DNA of 64,000 nt from Nostoc sp. CHAB 5834 (GTDB lineage: Bacteria; Cyanobacteriota; Cyanobacteriia; Cyanobacteriales; Nostocaceae), in contig JAIVFU010000003.1 in NCBI GenBank assembly GCA_020829485.1, forward strand, positions 109,216 through 173,215, read 5' to 3'. Positions 48,222 through 57,493 of this stretch are shown piece by piece. Each line of letters begins with the position of its first letter. Positions within the stretch are counted from its first letter, which is position 1. Under the pieces are notes generated by a model. It made no database searches. It saw nothing but the letters and a program-made list of their open reading frames with translations, and was not told the origin of the DNA. The translations under genes were made by a program, and so were the position numbers.

Positions 48222-49055
48222 ATGGGACATTGGTTATTTCTTCCCCATCTCCCTACTCCCTACTCCCTATTCCCCACTGCTTTGAATACAGCAAAAGCCA
48301 CACTCAGGCTAGAGCAAGTTAATCTGTTTACGAAGCTGAAAACCCAACTTCCAGGCAATCAGCAAGGATACCCCATATTGCAAGATATCTCCTTGGAAGT
48401 ATTCCAAGGCGAAAGACTCACAATTGTAGGGCCAGTAGGTGCTGGAAAAACTTCGTTATTACACCTCCTCAACCGCCTCATTGAACCCACTAGTGGCAAA
48501 ATCTATCTAGAAAATCAAGAATATCGCCAAATTCCCGTCATCCAGCTACGCCAGATGCTTGTACTTGTATTACAAGAATCGAAGCTGTTAGGGATGACAG
48601 TTGGGCAAGCCTTGGCTTATCCTTTAGTTTTGCGTGGTTTGTCCAAACAGACAATTGAGCAACGAGTCAGTCACTGGACAGAACAACTGCATATTCCCAG
48701 TGAATGGCTAGGGCGAACAGAGGTGCAACTTTCTGCTGGACAACGACAATTAGTAGCGATCGCTCGTGCCTTAGTCATCCAGCCTAAAATATTATTATTG
48801 GACGAGCCAACCTCTGCTCTTGATGCGGGTACTGCTTCTCATCTAATGAAAGTCTTAACCCAGTTGAGTCAAACTCATCAAACCACGATTTTGATGGTAA
48901 ACCACCAACTGGAACTAGCCCAGATGTTTTGTACCCAGTTATTACATCTACATCAAGGTCATTTATTGGCAAATCAAAGAGTCTCTGAAATAAACTGGGT
49001 TGAATTACGAGAAAGCTTAATTAAAGCAGAAGCTCAAGACGATTTTGGATTTTAA
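48222..49055 (+). CDS. ABC transporter ATP-binding protein
   Basis: This ATPase drives import or export with a permease encoded elsewhere. All motifs are present: Walker A GPVGAGKTSLL, Q-loop LVLQES, signature LSAGQRQ, Walker B ILLLDEPTSALD and the H-loop VNHQ. The family resembles single-domain importer ATPases. The ATG at 48222 gives 277 residues, but its first 20 residues (HLPTPYSLFPTA) are encoded by the heptamer repeat at 48233-48280. A TTG at 48282 would give a normal 257-residue protein, but it has no ribosome binding site, so the start is uncertain. The preceding PH-like membrane gene may be a partner. Confidence 0.85.
   Translation: MGHWLFLPHLPTPYSLFPTALNTAKATLRLEQVNLFTKLKTQLPGNQQGYPILQDISLEVFQGERLTIVGPVGAGKTSLLHLLNRLIEPTSGKIYLENQEYRQIPVIQLRQMLVLVLQESKLLGMTVGQALAYPLVLRGLSKQTIEQRVSHWTEQLHIPSEWLGRTEVQLSAGQRQLVAIARALVIQPKILLLDEPTSALDAGTASHLMKVLTQLSQTHQTTILMVNHQLELAQMFCTQLLHLHQGHLLANQRVSEINWVELRESLIKAEAQDDFGF
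48233..48280. repeat. Heptamer repeat at the 5' end of the ABC gene
   Basis: About seven C-rich units (ccctact, ccctatt, cccca) lie just inside the annotated N-terminus of the ABC ATPase, the same family as at 2345-2383 and 49153-49210. Confidence 0.75.
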
Positions 49056-49152
49056 ATTTGGATTAGTCAATCGTCATTGGGCATTAGGAGTGCTGAGTGC
49101 TGAGAAGAGTTAAGAGTTAAGAGTTAATAATTATCCCCTTGTCCCCTCATCT

Positions 49153-49210
49153 CCCTCATCTCCCTCATCCCCCACTCCCTACTCCCTATTCCCTACTCCC
49201 CATTCCCTTC
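49153..49210. repeat. Heptamer repeat between convergent genes
   Basis: Clustered ctccctc, ccctact and ccctatt units lie between the ABC ATPase gene and the response regulator gene, which converge. They could influence transcription ends on both strands. Confidence 0.7.
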
Positions 49211-49213
49211 CCA

Positions 49214-49981
49214 TCACACACTACTAAGCGTTGAACGTTGATTACTAAATCTCTCTCTAGCTAACTTTGTTGTTTGTGATTGTGAAATATTGCTATTCAA
49301 AATTTCCATGTTAAAACGGTATCCTACATTGCGGATAGTTTGAATCAAATTGGGTTGGCGAGGATCAAGTTCAACCTTTTTCCGCAGCGATAAAACATGA
49401 GTATCAATGGTACGAGGGTTATCGATAGCATCAGGCCAAGCACGACGCAGTAATTCTGACCTACTCAGAGGCACTCCCCCAGCTTGTGCCAAAACGTACA
49501 GCAAACTGAATTCTTGGGGCGTTAAGTCAATGAACTCTCCTTGGAAACGGACACGGCGCTGAACTAAATCGATTTGCAAAGTGCCATAATCCAAATAAGC
49601 TGGTGCAGTAGGTGTGCGCTTCCGGCGAATTAGTGCCTCTACCCGTGCTAAAAACTCTTGCATTCCAAAAGGTTTGCTCAGATAATCATCTGCACCCGCC
49701 TTTAAACCTGCGACGATATCACCTTCACCATTACGGGCAGATAACATTAAGATTAGAGGTTGCTGCTGACGATGCAACCAACGACAAAACTCAATGCCAT
49801 CGCCATCAGGCAGGTCTGCATCTAAAACTACCAGTGTTGGTTGATGGCTTAAAAATACTTCCCTTGCTTGATAAATGCTGGCAGCTTGATGCACACGATA
49901 TTCTAGTTGTTGCAAGTGCCAACCCAGCAACGACCTCAGATGGGGATTCCCCTCAATGATTTCTATACAAACCGAACCCAC
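49214..49981 (-). CDS. OmpR-family response regulator transcription factor
   Basis: This 255-residue protein has a receiver domain (residues 1-120) and a winged-helix DNA-binding domain (about 128-235; PQEFSLLYVLAQAGGVPLSR and HVLSLRKKVELDPRQPNLI). The phospho-acceptor is Asp54 (VVLDADLPDGDG) and the Lys is in LSKPF. The usual pair of acidic residues near position 10 is reduced to one (IEIIEGNPH, Glu10), so phosphorylation may be altered. No histidine kinase is adjacent, so this may be an orphan regulator. The C-terminal 20 residues beyond the winged helix are variable. The gene has a long upstream region of 587 bases. Confidence 0.9.
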   Translation of the reverse strand: MGSVCIEIIEGNPHLRSLLGWHLQQLEYRVHQAASIYQAREVFLSHQPTLVVLDADLPDGDGIEFCRWLHRQQQPLILMLSARNGEGDIVAGLKAGADDYLSKPFGMQEFLARVEALIRRKRTPTAPAYLDYGTLQIDLVQRRVRFQGEFIDLTPQEFSLLYVLAQAGGVPLSRSELLRRAWPDAIDNPRTIDTHVLSLRKKVELDPRQPNLIQTIRNVGYRFNMEILNSNISQSQTTKLARERFSNQRSTLSSV

Positions 49982-50568
49982 AGTGGCAAGACCCCTTAGC
50001 GTCGATGACTTTCAAAGTAACAAGCTCATCTCTAAGGTTTTGTAGCCTTTGTTACTTCAATAGCTATTACCTTTACATTTCCTCATAAAAATAGTGGCAA
50101 TATCTTTGAATTTATGCCTTGCCGAAGGCGATTAGAAATATTCTTAAATTTTTATTAAATTTATCGAAAGTGTTGTTAGACTTATGAAAAGTTCTTCTAG
50201 CTTAACATTCTGCTTTTAGATGGATATCATCTTGCCAAAAACTATAGCCTAAGCAGCTAGCTTTTACCACAACAATTTTGTAGCCTGATGATAAAAGTGG
50301 ATCCGGAACTTGCAGAAATTAGTTCCTACACCCACGAATATATCACCAATACAATTGGGCTGTTGAAGTATGAAAATCAAAAAAAACTAATAGCAGATAA
50401 CTAGAATCGATGTTTTCTGGAATAGGATTAAAGTAGCTTGTAGCTGCTAAGGGGGTACTGCCCAAAGTAGATGTGTTGACTTTGAGTTAATGCCAAAGTG
50501 AAATTACAGTTCACATTTGAGCGTAAATCATTTACAATTCTCATTCCAAAGAGTTTAATACAGCAGTT
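49982..50568. other. 587-bp divergent regulatory region
   Basis: No gene is seen between the response regulator gene and the DUF6761 gene. The DNA is AT-rich and must contain divergent promoters. No repeat family was recognised. Confidence 0.5.
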
Positions 50569-50817
50569 ATGCTCCAAGACACACAAACCATCCGCTATTA
50601 CCAAAGACTCACCGACGCCTTCGTCGAGTTATGGAATCGCGGTTATCGCACGGATGACATGCGGATGTATTTGGATGGATATCTAGCCGCATTACGACAT
50701 GGCAATATTCTTGAACCTATCCTGATTCATCGCTTAGAAGAGGAAGCTAGCCGCTACTTGTACGATGGATCAAATTTTGCAGTGCCACAACCACAGCCAC
50801 AACCCGATTACTACTAA
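50569..50817 (+). CDS. DUF6761 family protein
   Basis: This 82-residue protein matches the cyanobacterial DUF6761 family. It is helical and soluble, with the typical start MLQDTQTIRYYQRLTDAFVE and the RTDDMRMYLDGYLAALRHGN core. It ends in a short PQ-rich tail (QPQPQPDYY). Function unknown. A hairpin at 50939-50983 lies about 120 bases downstream. Confidence 0.75.
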   Translation: MLQDTQTIRYYQRLTDAFVELWNRGYRTDDMRMYLDGYLAALRHGNILEPILIHRLEEEASRYLYDGSNFAVPQPQPQPDYY

Positions 50818-50938
50818 GTAATATTTACCTAGTCATTGATAGTAACCGTTAATTACCGCAGATGATCATAGCATATTATCTGTATTGGTCAACTGGTGCC
50901 GTGGTGTGAGATTTGGAGATATTGTATTGATAAAACGC

Positions 50939-50983
50939 ATCCCCTCAGCCCTATATTGGTCTTGCCAATGCGACTGAGGGGAT
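50939..50983 (+). other. Stable hairpin downstream of DUF6761 gene
   Basis: A perfect 10-bp stem (atcccctcag with ctgaggggat) encloses an inner stem (attgg with ccaat). There is no U-tract, so it could be a weak terminator or an RNA element. Confidence 0.5.
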
Positions 50984-51041
50984 TGTTGAATAGCCTTGCA
51001 ATCAATTCCAACACAGATCAAGTATTTTTTTATAAACCCAT

Positions 51042-51087
51042 AAAAAACCCTTGAAAGGGGAGATACAAGTTCTCTGACCTTTCAAGG
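51042..51087 (-). terminator. Rho-independent terminator of the bolA-grxD pair
   Basis: On the minus strand a perfect 10-bp stem (ccttgaaagg with cctttcaagg; plus-strand 51049-51058 and 51078-51087) is followed by a run of six Ts (51042-51047), 77 bases past the grxD stop. Confidence 0.85.
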
Positions 51088-51163
51088 ATATTAAAAATGG
51101 CAAATTGCCTTGATTGCAAAGCGCAAATTTAGCAGCATACCCTTTGGTTTGCGTAAAGAAATA

Positions 51164-51487
51164 TTACGAGGCTAAAGCTACTTCTACCTTTTGCTGCAAT
51201 TCACCTTTTTGGTACATTTCAATCAAAATGTCAGAACCGCCAACAAATTCACCATTGATATACACTTGGGGAATTGTCGGCCAGTTAGAGTATTCTTTAA
51301 TTCCTTGGCGGATTTCAGAGTCTGATAGAACGTCAATTGTCTCGAAGGGAACACCCAAGGTATTGAGAATCTGCACAACGTTGTTGGAGAAACCACATTG
51401 GGGCATTAACTTGTTTCCCTTCATGAAAACCATAATCTTGTTCTGTTGTAGCAAGTTATCAATTTTCTCTTTGAGTTCTGGCGTCAT
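51164..51487 (-). CDS. grxD: Monothiol glutaredoxin (Grx4 family)
   Basis: Monothiol CGFS glutaredoxins bind a glutathione-ligated 2Fe-2S cluster and transfer it, often with BolA. The 107-residue protein has the CGFS motif with Cys31 (PQCGFSNNVVQIL), then FETIDVLSDSEIRQGIKEYS and the glutathione-binding WPTIPQVYINGEFVGGSDI. It lies 89 bases after the BolA gene on the same strand and ends at a clear terminator, so the two form a short operon. The pairing supports a role in Fe-S or iron homeostasis. Confidence 0.95.
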   Translation of the reverse strand: MTPELKEKIDNLLQQNKIMVFMKGNKLMPQCGFSNNVVQILNTLGVPFETIDVLSDSEIRQGIKEYSNWPTIPQVYINGEFVGGSDILIEMYQKGELQQKVEVALAS

Positions 51488-51576
51488 GGTATTTGTGTTT
51501 CCTATGTTACATTCAACGATGACGAGTGAGAAGTTAAAAATTCATAACTCCTAACTCCTAATTCCTAACTCTATGT

Positions 51577-51834
51577 TTACGAAGCTGGTGTTGCTTGCCA
51601 AGATTCAGGAGTATATGTTTTTACTGCCAAGGCATGAATTGCTTCGGTTGACATAGCTTGACCCAAAGCACCATAAACTAACTGGTGCTGTTGCACTAGT
51701 CCCTTACCTGCAAAGTGCGATGAAACTACTGTTACCTGATAGTGATCACCGCCACCAGTCAAGTCTTGCACCTGAACCTGAGCGTCTGGCAGTTCCGCCT
51801 TGATCATTGCCTCAACCTGCTGCGGACTAATCAT
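51577..51834 (-). CDS. BolA family protein
   Basis: This 85-residue protein has a BolA-like fold. It starts with [20 protein letters not shown] and has the [20 protein letters not shown] core with the His implicated in cluster binding in Grx-BolA complexes (SSHFAGK). It ends with [14 protein letters not shown]. It is upstream of grxD in a likely operon, which matches the known Grx-BolA partnership. The best match is the IbaG/BolA-like short type. Confidence 0.92.
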   Translation of the reverse strand: MISPQQVEAMIKAELPDAQVQVQDLTGGGDHYQVTVVSSHFAGKGLVQQHQLVYGALGQAMSTEAIHALAVKTYTPESWQATPAS

Positions 51835-52066
51835 CGCTATTCCTGAAAAAACTTACTTTTCTATTATTAACAGATATGGAGCAATGGCTGTGCCAAGTTC
51901 AGATTTTGGCAAGGCTAGACATAAACGCAGATCAGAGGTGGATTTTTGAGGACGATCGCTCAAAGTTACGGTAGATTATTCTATCCTAGCACTGGGATGT
52001 TCTCAAGCTGCTCAGGGAGAGGGGGAGATGGGGAAGCAAGGGAAAAACAGACAAGAAAAATTTAAT

Positions 52067-52672
52067 TTATTTTTTTGGGGATGAGGAAGATGAAGCACCA
52101 CCTTCTCTAGGATAGGGAGAATCAACAAAACCCAATTCAAATAACTGTTTATAGGCTTTCTTACCTAAATCCCGCGTCGGGTTTTGACTCTTAATTATTT
52201 GAATCAACAACGGTACAGCTAATTCTGGCTGATTTTGGGCGCGATGTACCAATGCTAGCTGAAAGGTGGCTTCATCTCGCTTTTGGGCTGTTACTAGAGC
52301 TTTTTGACGCTGAGAATCAGAAACTCTATTGTCAATTCCCGAAAAGCTAGAGTTTAATTCTTGATAAAAATTAGATAGCTGATTATAAACCTGACGCGCT
52401 TCTTGCAGTTTTTTGGCAGCTAAAGGATAGTTTTGAGCAGAAACGGCTTGTTCTGCATCTTTCACTAAGCGATCGCCACCTTCAATGCTCAAAAGGCTGT
52501 TACTTTGGGTTATGGGGCGCAGGTTATTGGGATCGTTGGGGTCAATGGGTTGTGAGCTAGTAGTGCCTGGTGACTGTGATACCTGAGCATTCACAGGTGA
52601 TAGCAGGCTGAGGACTGCTATGACTGATAAAAGAGTACGGTGCATCAAGGTAACAGCGACAGCAGTGTTCAT
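52067..52672 (-). CDS. Exported TPR-like protein
   Basis: This 201-residue protein has an N-terminal signal sequence (LMHRTLLSVIAVLSLLSPVNA, residues about 9-29), with an alternative start at Met10. Its C-terminal two thirds are helical, with pairs of helices like TPRs (LVKDAEQAVSAQNYPLAAKK, then QLALVHRAQNQPELAVPLLI). A proline/asparagine-rich segment (PIDPNDPNNLRPI) lies between. It is probably periplasmic or thylakoid-lumenal. The tail is Ser-rich (ASSSSSPKK). No named family recognised beyond TPR. Confidence 0.7.
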   Translation of the reverse strand: MNTAVAVTLMHRTLLSVIAVLSLLSPVNAQVSQSPGTTSSQPIDPNDPNNLRPITQSNSLLSIEGGDRLVKDAEQAVSAQNYPLAAKKLQEARQVYNQLSNFYQELNSSFSGIDNRVSDSQRQKALVTAQKRDEATFQLALVHRAQNQPELAVPLLIQIIKSQNPTRDLGKKAYKQLFELGFVDSPYPREGGASSSSSPKK

Positions 52673-53461
52673 GGGGTCAAGTAGTGCAACGACTATACAG
52701 AAAATTTATGGAAACTTCGGGTATCTTAACTCTGTTTTGGTCTTGGACAAAGCAAAGCCGCATCCTAAGTTTCTTTGATTTAGACTGAAAATCGGTTTAA
52801 TAGAGTTCCCGTTGCCCCTGTATACTCATTAACTAAAATCGTCGTTCTGAGCGATCGCGTTAATTCCTCTGATTTTTTAATCATCGGTTTACAAGAAAGC
52901 AGCTTGGGAGTAGTTTGACAAGGCGCTGGCGAAAAGTTGATTTGAGAAAAGGATTTAGCATCTGTCTGACTACCAACTTTCCTTTGCAATAATTATCTCA
53001 GGTTAAGTGGAATATTTGACACGAGAATCTTTTGACGCTGCTGGAAGTATTTGCGATCGCACCAAACCATTTAAACATGGCGATGTCCCCAGTCCACGCT
53101 TCCCAAAATTTTATTTTTACCAGTCATGGTTACAAAATCATGGAAAATCTTAAGACTTTCATTTAACTATTTGACCAAATAGTAAGAATATTTATCATCA
53201 ACTAATTCAGTTATTTCGAGACAATTATTAGCTATTGGCTCAAAAAAATGCCAATTTGGCTAAATGTCCCGTTAATAGAGGGTAATCTATATGTATACAT
53301 CCTCAAAGGTTGCAAAACAAACCCTAATCTTTTGTGGCTTACTCAGGGTGAATATAGCAGGCAATTAGTACCAAACCTTTAAAACGCCTAGTTTCTTAAT
53401 CATGCACGGTTAATACTCAATGGTTAAGAGTCAGCCTTGGGACATTTGACGTTTGACGAGA
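52673..53461. other. 789-bp region without a supported gene
   Basis: No gene is supported between the TPR protein and the acyltransferase gene. A 69-codon frame on the minus strand (52780-52989) has no family character. The rest is AT-rich DNA with no repeat family I can name. Confidence 0.5.
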
Positions 53462-54220
53462 TCAAGAATTAGTAATTTCTGCAAATGCGCGATTAGTAAT
53501 TTTTGTTTCTTGATGGCTTAAATGTTGCAGTGCCTTTGCTAAATCAACTGTTATGCTTTTAGCATCTTGTTTTATACAGCCATTCATATAATCCTTTACT
53601 CTGATTGGGGAGCCAATGTTAATACTCACATCTGTACCCCAATTTGGATAAGGTTGGCTGTAATTAATGCCTATGGGTATAATTTTCACTCCCAGCCCCG
53701 AATGACTAGATTCAGCGCTCAAAGCAAGACGAGCAATTCCAGGCTTCAACTGGTGAACTTGCCCATCACGAAAAATGTTACCTTCTGGAAAGATTACCAG
53801 GGTTTTTTGCTGCTGAAGTAGCTCAACTCCATGTCGCAGCGTGCGGATTGACGGATGCTTAGAATTTACAGGAAACCCCCCCAAACGTTGCACAAACCAG
53901 CCTTGCAAACCTTGGCATTCGTCGATAGTCACCATAAACCGCAGGTCTTGTTCTCTGCGACAATCAACGGTAGCGTAGGGTACGAGCAATGCATCCCAAC
54001 GCGCCCGATGAGTAGGCGCGAAGATCACAGGCCCAGTTGTAGGGATATTTTTTTGTCCGGTTATGCTAATTTGCCCAAAGAATAATGGTAATAGGCACTG
54101 ACGACCTAATAAATATGCCAGAGGACTTAACCAAGGAGAAACCCTTGAGGTAGTACCAGTCACCTGATGATTTGCTGGTGTTTGCTGGCAGGTATCGGAT
54201 GAAGAGTAAAATTCCATCAT
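53462..54220 (-). CDS. 1-acyl-sn-glycerol-3-phosphate acyltransferase family protein
   Basis: This 252-residue acyltransferase should add an acyl chain to lysophosphatidate or a similar glycerolipid intermediate. The HX4D motif is His71-x4-Asp76 in APTHRARWDALLV. The substrate-binding FPEG motif is at 144-147 (LVIFPEGNIF). A short hydrophobic segment precedes the motif. The first 30 residues are Ser/Thr-rich and variable; the start could be a later Met. It has no adjacent lipid gene. Which lipid it makes is not determinable. Confidence 0.88.
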   Translation of the reverse strand: MMEFYSSSDTCQQTPANHQVTGTTSRVSPWLSPLAYLLGRQCLLPLFFGQISITGQKNIPTTGPVIFAPTHRARWDALLVPYATVDCRREQDLRFMVTIDECQGLQGWFVQRLGGFPVNSKHPSIRTLRHGVELLQQQKTLVIFPEGNIFRDGQVHQLKPGIARLALSAESSHSGLGVKIIPIGINYSQPYPNWGTDVSINIGSPIRVKDYMNGCIKQDAKSITVDLAKALQHLSHQETKITNRAFAEITNS

Positions 54221-54332
54221 GACGGATGCAGCTGATTGACGGGTAAAAATTTAACGAAAGCCTGATTAGTTACACCGTAGATTCTCTTGCGTGACTTGTC
54301 TGGTACTAGATGGACAGTTTTACCTCTGTCCG

Positions 54333-54818
54333 TTAGTTTACACTACGCCGCCTAGTAGCAAACCAAGCCTGTAATTGCTCACGGCAAGCTGATTCTAGAA
54401 CGCCTCCGATTACCTGTAAGCGGTGATTAGAAGCAGTACTATCGGGTATGTTAATAACTGTACGAATTGCGCCAGTTTTTGTATCGTCTACTCCATATAC
54501 GAGTAGTCCTAGACGCGCTTGGACGATCGCACCTGCACACATCGGGCAAGGTTCAAGAGTTACATAGAGGGTGCATTCATTAAGATGCCAATTTTGTAAA
54601 GTTGTTGCAGCTCTTTTTAGAGCGAGAATTTCCGCATGAGCGGTAGGATCTTTATCGCGCTCTTTTCTGTTTTCTCCTTCTGCTAGCAATTTGCCTGTTG
54701 AATCAATGATAACAGCACCTACAGGGACTTCACCTGCATTACCTGCTGCTTTTGCTAATTTTAGAGCAGAACTCATCCATTGTTGATGTATAAGATATTC
54801 TGTGTACTTAGTTAGCAT
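54333..54818 (-). CDS. tadA: tRNA-specific adenosine deaminase
   Basis: TadA converts A34 to inosine in the anticodon of tRNA-Arg(ACG). The 161-residue protein has the deaminase motif: His61 and catalytic Glu63 in TAHAEILAL, and zinc ligands Cys91 and Cys94 in EPCPMCAGAI. It also has the expected NAGEVPVGAVIID start. The length is typical. No neighbour is linked in function. An alternative identification as a cytosine or guanine deaminase is less likely, given the TadA-like HAEILALKRAATTL context. Confidence 0.92.
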   Translation of the reverse strand: MLTKYTEYLIHQQWMSSALKLAKAAGNAGEVPVGAVIIDSTGKLLAEGENRKERDKDPTAHAEILALKRAATTLQNWHLNECTLYVTLEPCPMCAGAIVQARLGLLVYGVDDTKTGAIRTVINIPDSTASNHRLQVIGGVLESACREQLQAWFATRRRSVN

Positions 54819-55516
54819 ATACTTATCAATATAAAAATTTTAAAATTATGCTCGCCTTTGGACGGGTGAAGCACCGATTCTACTAGGAAGAAAAAGTATA
54901 TAGCCCGCAGACTATAGCGCTTCTGGGTTGAGTTCAATACAGACCTAACCCCCAGCCCCTTCCCTATAAGGGAAGGGGAGTAAGATTCTAACTTTTCTAA
55001 AAGAAAAGAGGTCATACCAATTCTGTATGAAGATGCACAGAATATTAAACGAACCGCCAAGTACGCCATCGCGTAGCGTCTCGTTAGAGAAGAGCGCCAA
55101 TAATAGAGAGTTACTCATTTAGTGCAGCTTCACATTAAATTGGTAAGCTGTTACGTATACAATTTGCACTATCAGGGCGGGCAAGATGCCCACCCCACAG
55201 TCATATTGAAAAAAATATTAGTGCAAATTAAAGGCACAACAGCTTATCAGGGTGTATTGCATACAAACGAGAAATGCTATAGAGGTCTTGTCATTACTTA
55301 CATTTGACAATATCCGCTTCGTTGTTATCCCGCCTTGGAATAGAATTCCAAGGCTAATAGCTAAAGTCCTCTTAAGAGGACTAAACAAGAATTTCAGTCC
55401 ACTTGAGTGGACTTTAGCTATTAGCCTAGAACTTAAGTTCTAGGCGGGATGTGCGTCACTGCAATACTTTAACTGTTACAAAAATTGGGGTAATGACAAT
55501 GAATAAAAATCTGAAG
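54819..55516. other. 698-bp repeat-rich region between tadA and grxC
   Basis: Contents are a 9-bp hairpin repeat at 54956-54978 (ccccttccc with gggaagggg), a gcgtagcgtctcgttagaga-type short repeat near 55071 and the 214-bp foldback element at 55287-55500. Small frames here are not convincing. Confidence 0.6.
55287..55500. mobile_element. 214-bp multi-hairpin foldback element, copy A
   Basis: The ends are inverted repeats (cttgtcattactta at 55287 and ggggtaatgacaat ending at 55500). Inside are four palindromes: a 10-bp stem gccttggaat/attccaaggc, agtcctcttaagaggact, agtccacttgagtggact, and gcctagaactt/aagttctaggc (11 bp). In addition an 18-bp perfect long-range stem ggctaatagctaaagtcc pairs with ggactttagctattagcc, enclosed by atcccgcc/ggcgggat. 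A second copy with the same length lies at 59092-59305. No coding capacity. Confidence 0.8.
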
Positions 55517-55831
55517 CTAAATAGCGGCTTGGGCTAAAAGGGGATCGAGTTGACTTTGTGTGTCTAGTTGATAAAGATCATCGCAACCGCCAATGTGCTG
55601 GTTATTGATAAAAATTTGTGGTACGGTACGGCGACCGTTAGCACGTTCTGCCATTTTAGCTCTGGCTGCTTCGTCGCCGTCGATTTTATATTCGGTAAAA
55701 TTTACACCTTTCCACCACAGCAGCATTTTGGCACGAATGCAGTAAGGGCAAGTTTGCCATGTATAAAGTTCGACGTTGGCTTTGACTCGCTCTGGATGAC
55801 GATTTAAAAGGGGATTAAGAAAGTCCAGCAT
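55517..55831 (-). CDS. grxC: Glutaredoxin 3
   Basis: This dithiol glutaredoxin uses glutathione to reduce disulfides and mixed disulfides. The 104-residue protein has the CPYC active site with Cys28 and Cys31 (WQTCPYCIRAKMLL) and the glutathione site RTVPQIFINNQHIGGCDDLYQ. The gene starts 56 bases after the 98-residue membrane protein gene on the same strand. The N-terminal extension (MLDFLNPLLNRHPERVKA) is not part of the fold. Cotranscription with the membrane protein is possible. Confidence 0.95.
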   Translation of the reverse strand: MLDFLNPLLNRHPERVKANVELYTWQTCPYCIRAKMLLWWKGVNFTEYKIDGDEAARAKMAERANGRRTVPQIFINNQHIGGCDDLYQLDTQSQLDPLLAQAAI

Positions 55832-55887
55832 GTTTTATTAAGCAAGGTTTTAACTATTTCTCTAGCCTAGATCATTGCTGGCATTGA

Positions 55888-56184
55888 TTACCGCATTGGG
55901 GCTGGAACCCATTTTTGAAAACCCTCTAAATGATTCCAGTAAGACAAATATCCAGTTAATGCCCAAATTAGAGCGGCTACTATCAGCACTGCTACGCCAA
56001 TTAGTCGCCAGGTTCGATTGGTTTTCCAATAGAGGGTTGGCTCTGCAAAAATACCACCTAAGCCAGTTAAAATAAAGCCGATTCCTGACAAAAGCGGTTG
56101 TTTTGTCATATTCAAGTTGATGATGCGGATGCCCACTGCGATCGCAACTACACCAGCAAAGAAGCCGTAAATTGCTATTGCCAA
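55888..56184 (-). CDS. Small membrane protein with three helices
   Basis: This 98-residue protein has three hydrophobic segments (about residues 1-20, 30-48 and 60-80) and no domain I can name. The assigned start is TTG. Upstream in the same frame, from 56185 to about 56238, the codons remain open and encode another hydrophobic stretch (ILFVAAAVSLAQGWDLL) ended by a stop, but no ATG or GTG is there. The gene may therefore have lost its 5' end or use an unusual start. It lies just upstream of grxC on the same strand. Confidence 0.6.
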   Translation of the reverse strand: MAIAIYGFFAGVVAIAVGIRIINLNMTKQPLLSGIGFILTGLGGIFAEPTLYWKTNRTWRLIGVAVLIVAALIWALTGYLSYWNHLEGFQKWVPAPMR

Positions 56185-56429
56185 TAAATCCCAACCTTGA
56201 GCAAGAGAAACCGCAGCTGCAACAAATAAGATTCCAAATTAGTTACTTTTGAACAGGCTTGATGCTGGAATAGTTATGATCAAAATACCAATGTCACAAA
56301 TGGCACTTTTTTAACGAGTTAGCAGTAAAACTTAACTTTCTTCCAGGTGTATCCGCCCTTTGGTAGACTTGAAGACTGAAATAGCCAGATAAAGCGGCAG
56401 AAATTCAAGCAGTTGAGAGGGCAGACTCT

Positions 56430-57467
56430 GTGGAAAATACACTTGGGTTAGAGATTATTGAAGTAGTAGAGCAAGCCGCGATCGCTTCCTCGAAATGGAT
56501 GGGGAAAGGCGAAAAAGACATTGCTGACCAAGTAGCAGTGGAAGCTATGCGGGAGCGGATGAATAAAATCTATATGCGGGGTCGCATTGTGATTGGGGAA
56601 GGCGAACGCGACAACGCACCTATGTTATACATCGGGGAAGAAGTTGGTATCTGTACTCAACCAAATGCCGAAGCTCTCTGTAACCCTGATGAACTAGTTG
56701 AAATTGATATCGCGGTTGACCCCTGTGAAGGTACGAACTTGGTAGCTTATGGACAACCTGGTTCGATGGCTGTCTTGGCAATTTCTGAAAAGGGTGGATT
56801 ATTTGCTGCTCCTGACTTTTACATGAAGAAGTTAGCAGCACCTCCCGCAGCTAAGGGCAAGGTAGACATCAACAAGTCAGCAACAGAAAACCTGAAGATT
56901 CTCTCTGAGTGTCTAGACCGCTCTATTGAAGAACTCGTGGTCGTGGTCATGAAGCGCGAACGCCACAACGATTTAATTAAAGAAATCCGTGAGGCTGGAG
57001 CCAGAGTCGCCCTAATTTCAGATGGTGATGTGGGTGCAGCTATAAGCTGCGGTTTTGCTGGAACTAATATCCACGCTCTGATGGGTATTGGTGCGGCTCC
57101 TGAAGGTGTAATCTCGGCAGCTGCAATGCGTGCTTTAGGTGGACACTTCCAAGGTCAACTGATTTACGATCCAGCAGTCGTAAAAACAGGTCTGATTGGA
57201 GAAAGCAGAGAAGCCAACATCGATCGCTTAAAGTCTATGAATATCAATGACCCCGATAAGGTCTATGATGCTCATGAACTGGCATCTGGTCAAACTGTTC
57301 TGTTCGCTGCTTGCGGTATTACCAGTGGCAATCTCATGCAAGGTGTACGTTTCTTCCACGGCGGAGCCAGAACTCAAAGCTTGGTAATTTCTAACCAGTC
57401 GAAAACGGCTCGATTTGTTGATACAATTCACATGTTTGGTGAACCCAAGACTCTCCAACTGAACTAA
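56430..57467 (+). CDS. glpX: Fructose-1,6-bisphosphatase/sedoheptulose-1,7-bisphosphatase class II
   Basis: This bifunctional enzyme hydrolyses both FBP and SBP in the Calvin cycle and is the main such activity in cyanobacteria. The 345-residue protein opens with [20 protein letters not shown]. It contains [18 protein letters not shown] and the metal-binding [20 protein letters not shown]. The phosphate-binding [18 protein letters not shown] is also intact. The start is a GTG. It lies 240 bases upstream of hemA on the same strand, separated by repeats and a possible element, so they are probably separate transcripts. Confidence 0.96.
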   Translation: MENTLGLEIIEVVEQAAIASSKWMGKGEKDIADQVAVEAMRERMNKIYMRGRIVIGEGERDNAPMLYIGEEVGICTQPNAEALCNPDELVEIDIAVDPCEGTNLVAYGQPGSMAVLAISEKGGLFAAPDFYMKKLAAPPAAKGKVDINKSATENLKILSECLDRSIEELVVVVMKRERHNDLIKEIREAGARVALISDGDVGAAISCGFAGTNIHALMGIGAAPEGVISAAAMRALGGHFQGQLIYDPAVVKTGLIGESREANIDRLKSMNINDPDKVYDAHELASGQTVLFAACGITSGNLMQGVRFFHGGARTQSLVISNQSKTARFVDTIHMFGEPKTLQLN

Positions 57468-57493
57468 ATTTTAGGGAATGGGGAATGGTAAAA

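Noticed and set aside
52780..52989. A 69-codon minus-strand frame
   Set aside because: No domain or start signal, and composition close to random.
54812..55069. An 85-codon minus-strand frame upstream of tadA
   Set aside because: It is translated partly from the ccccttccc hairpin repeat and overlaps the tadA start.
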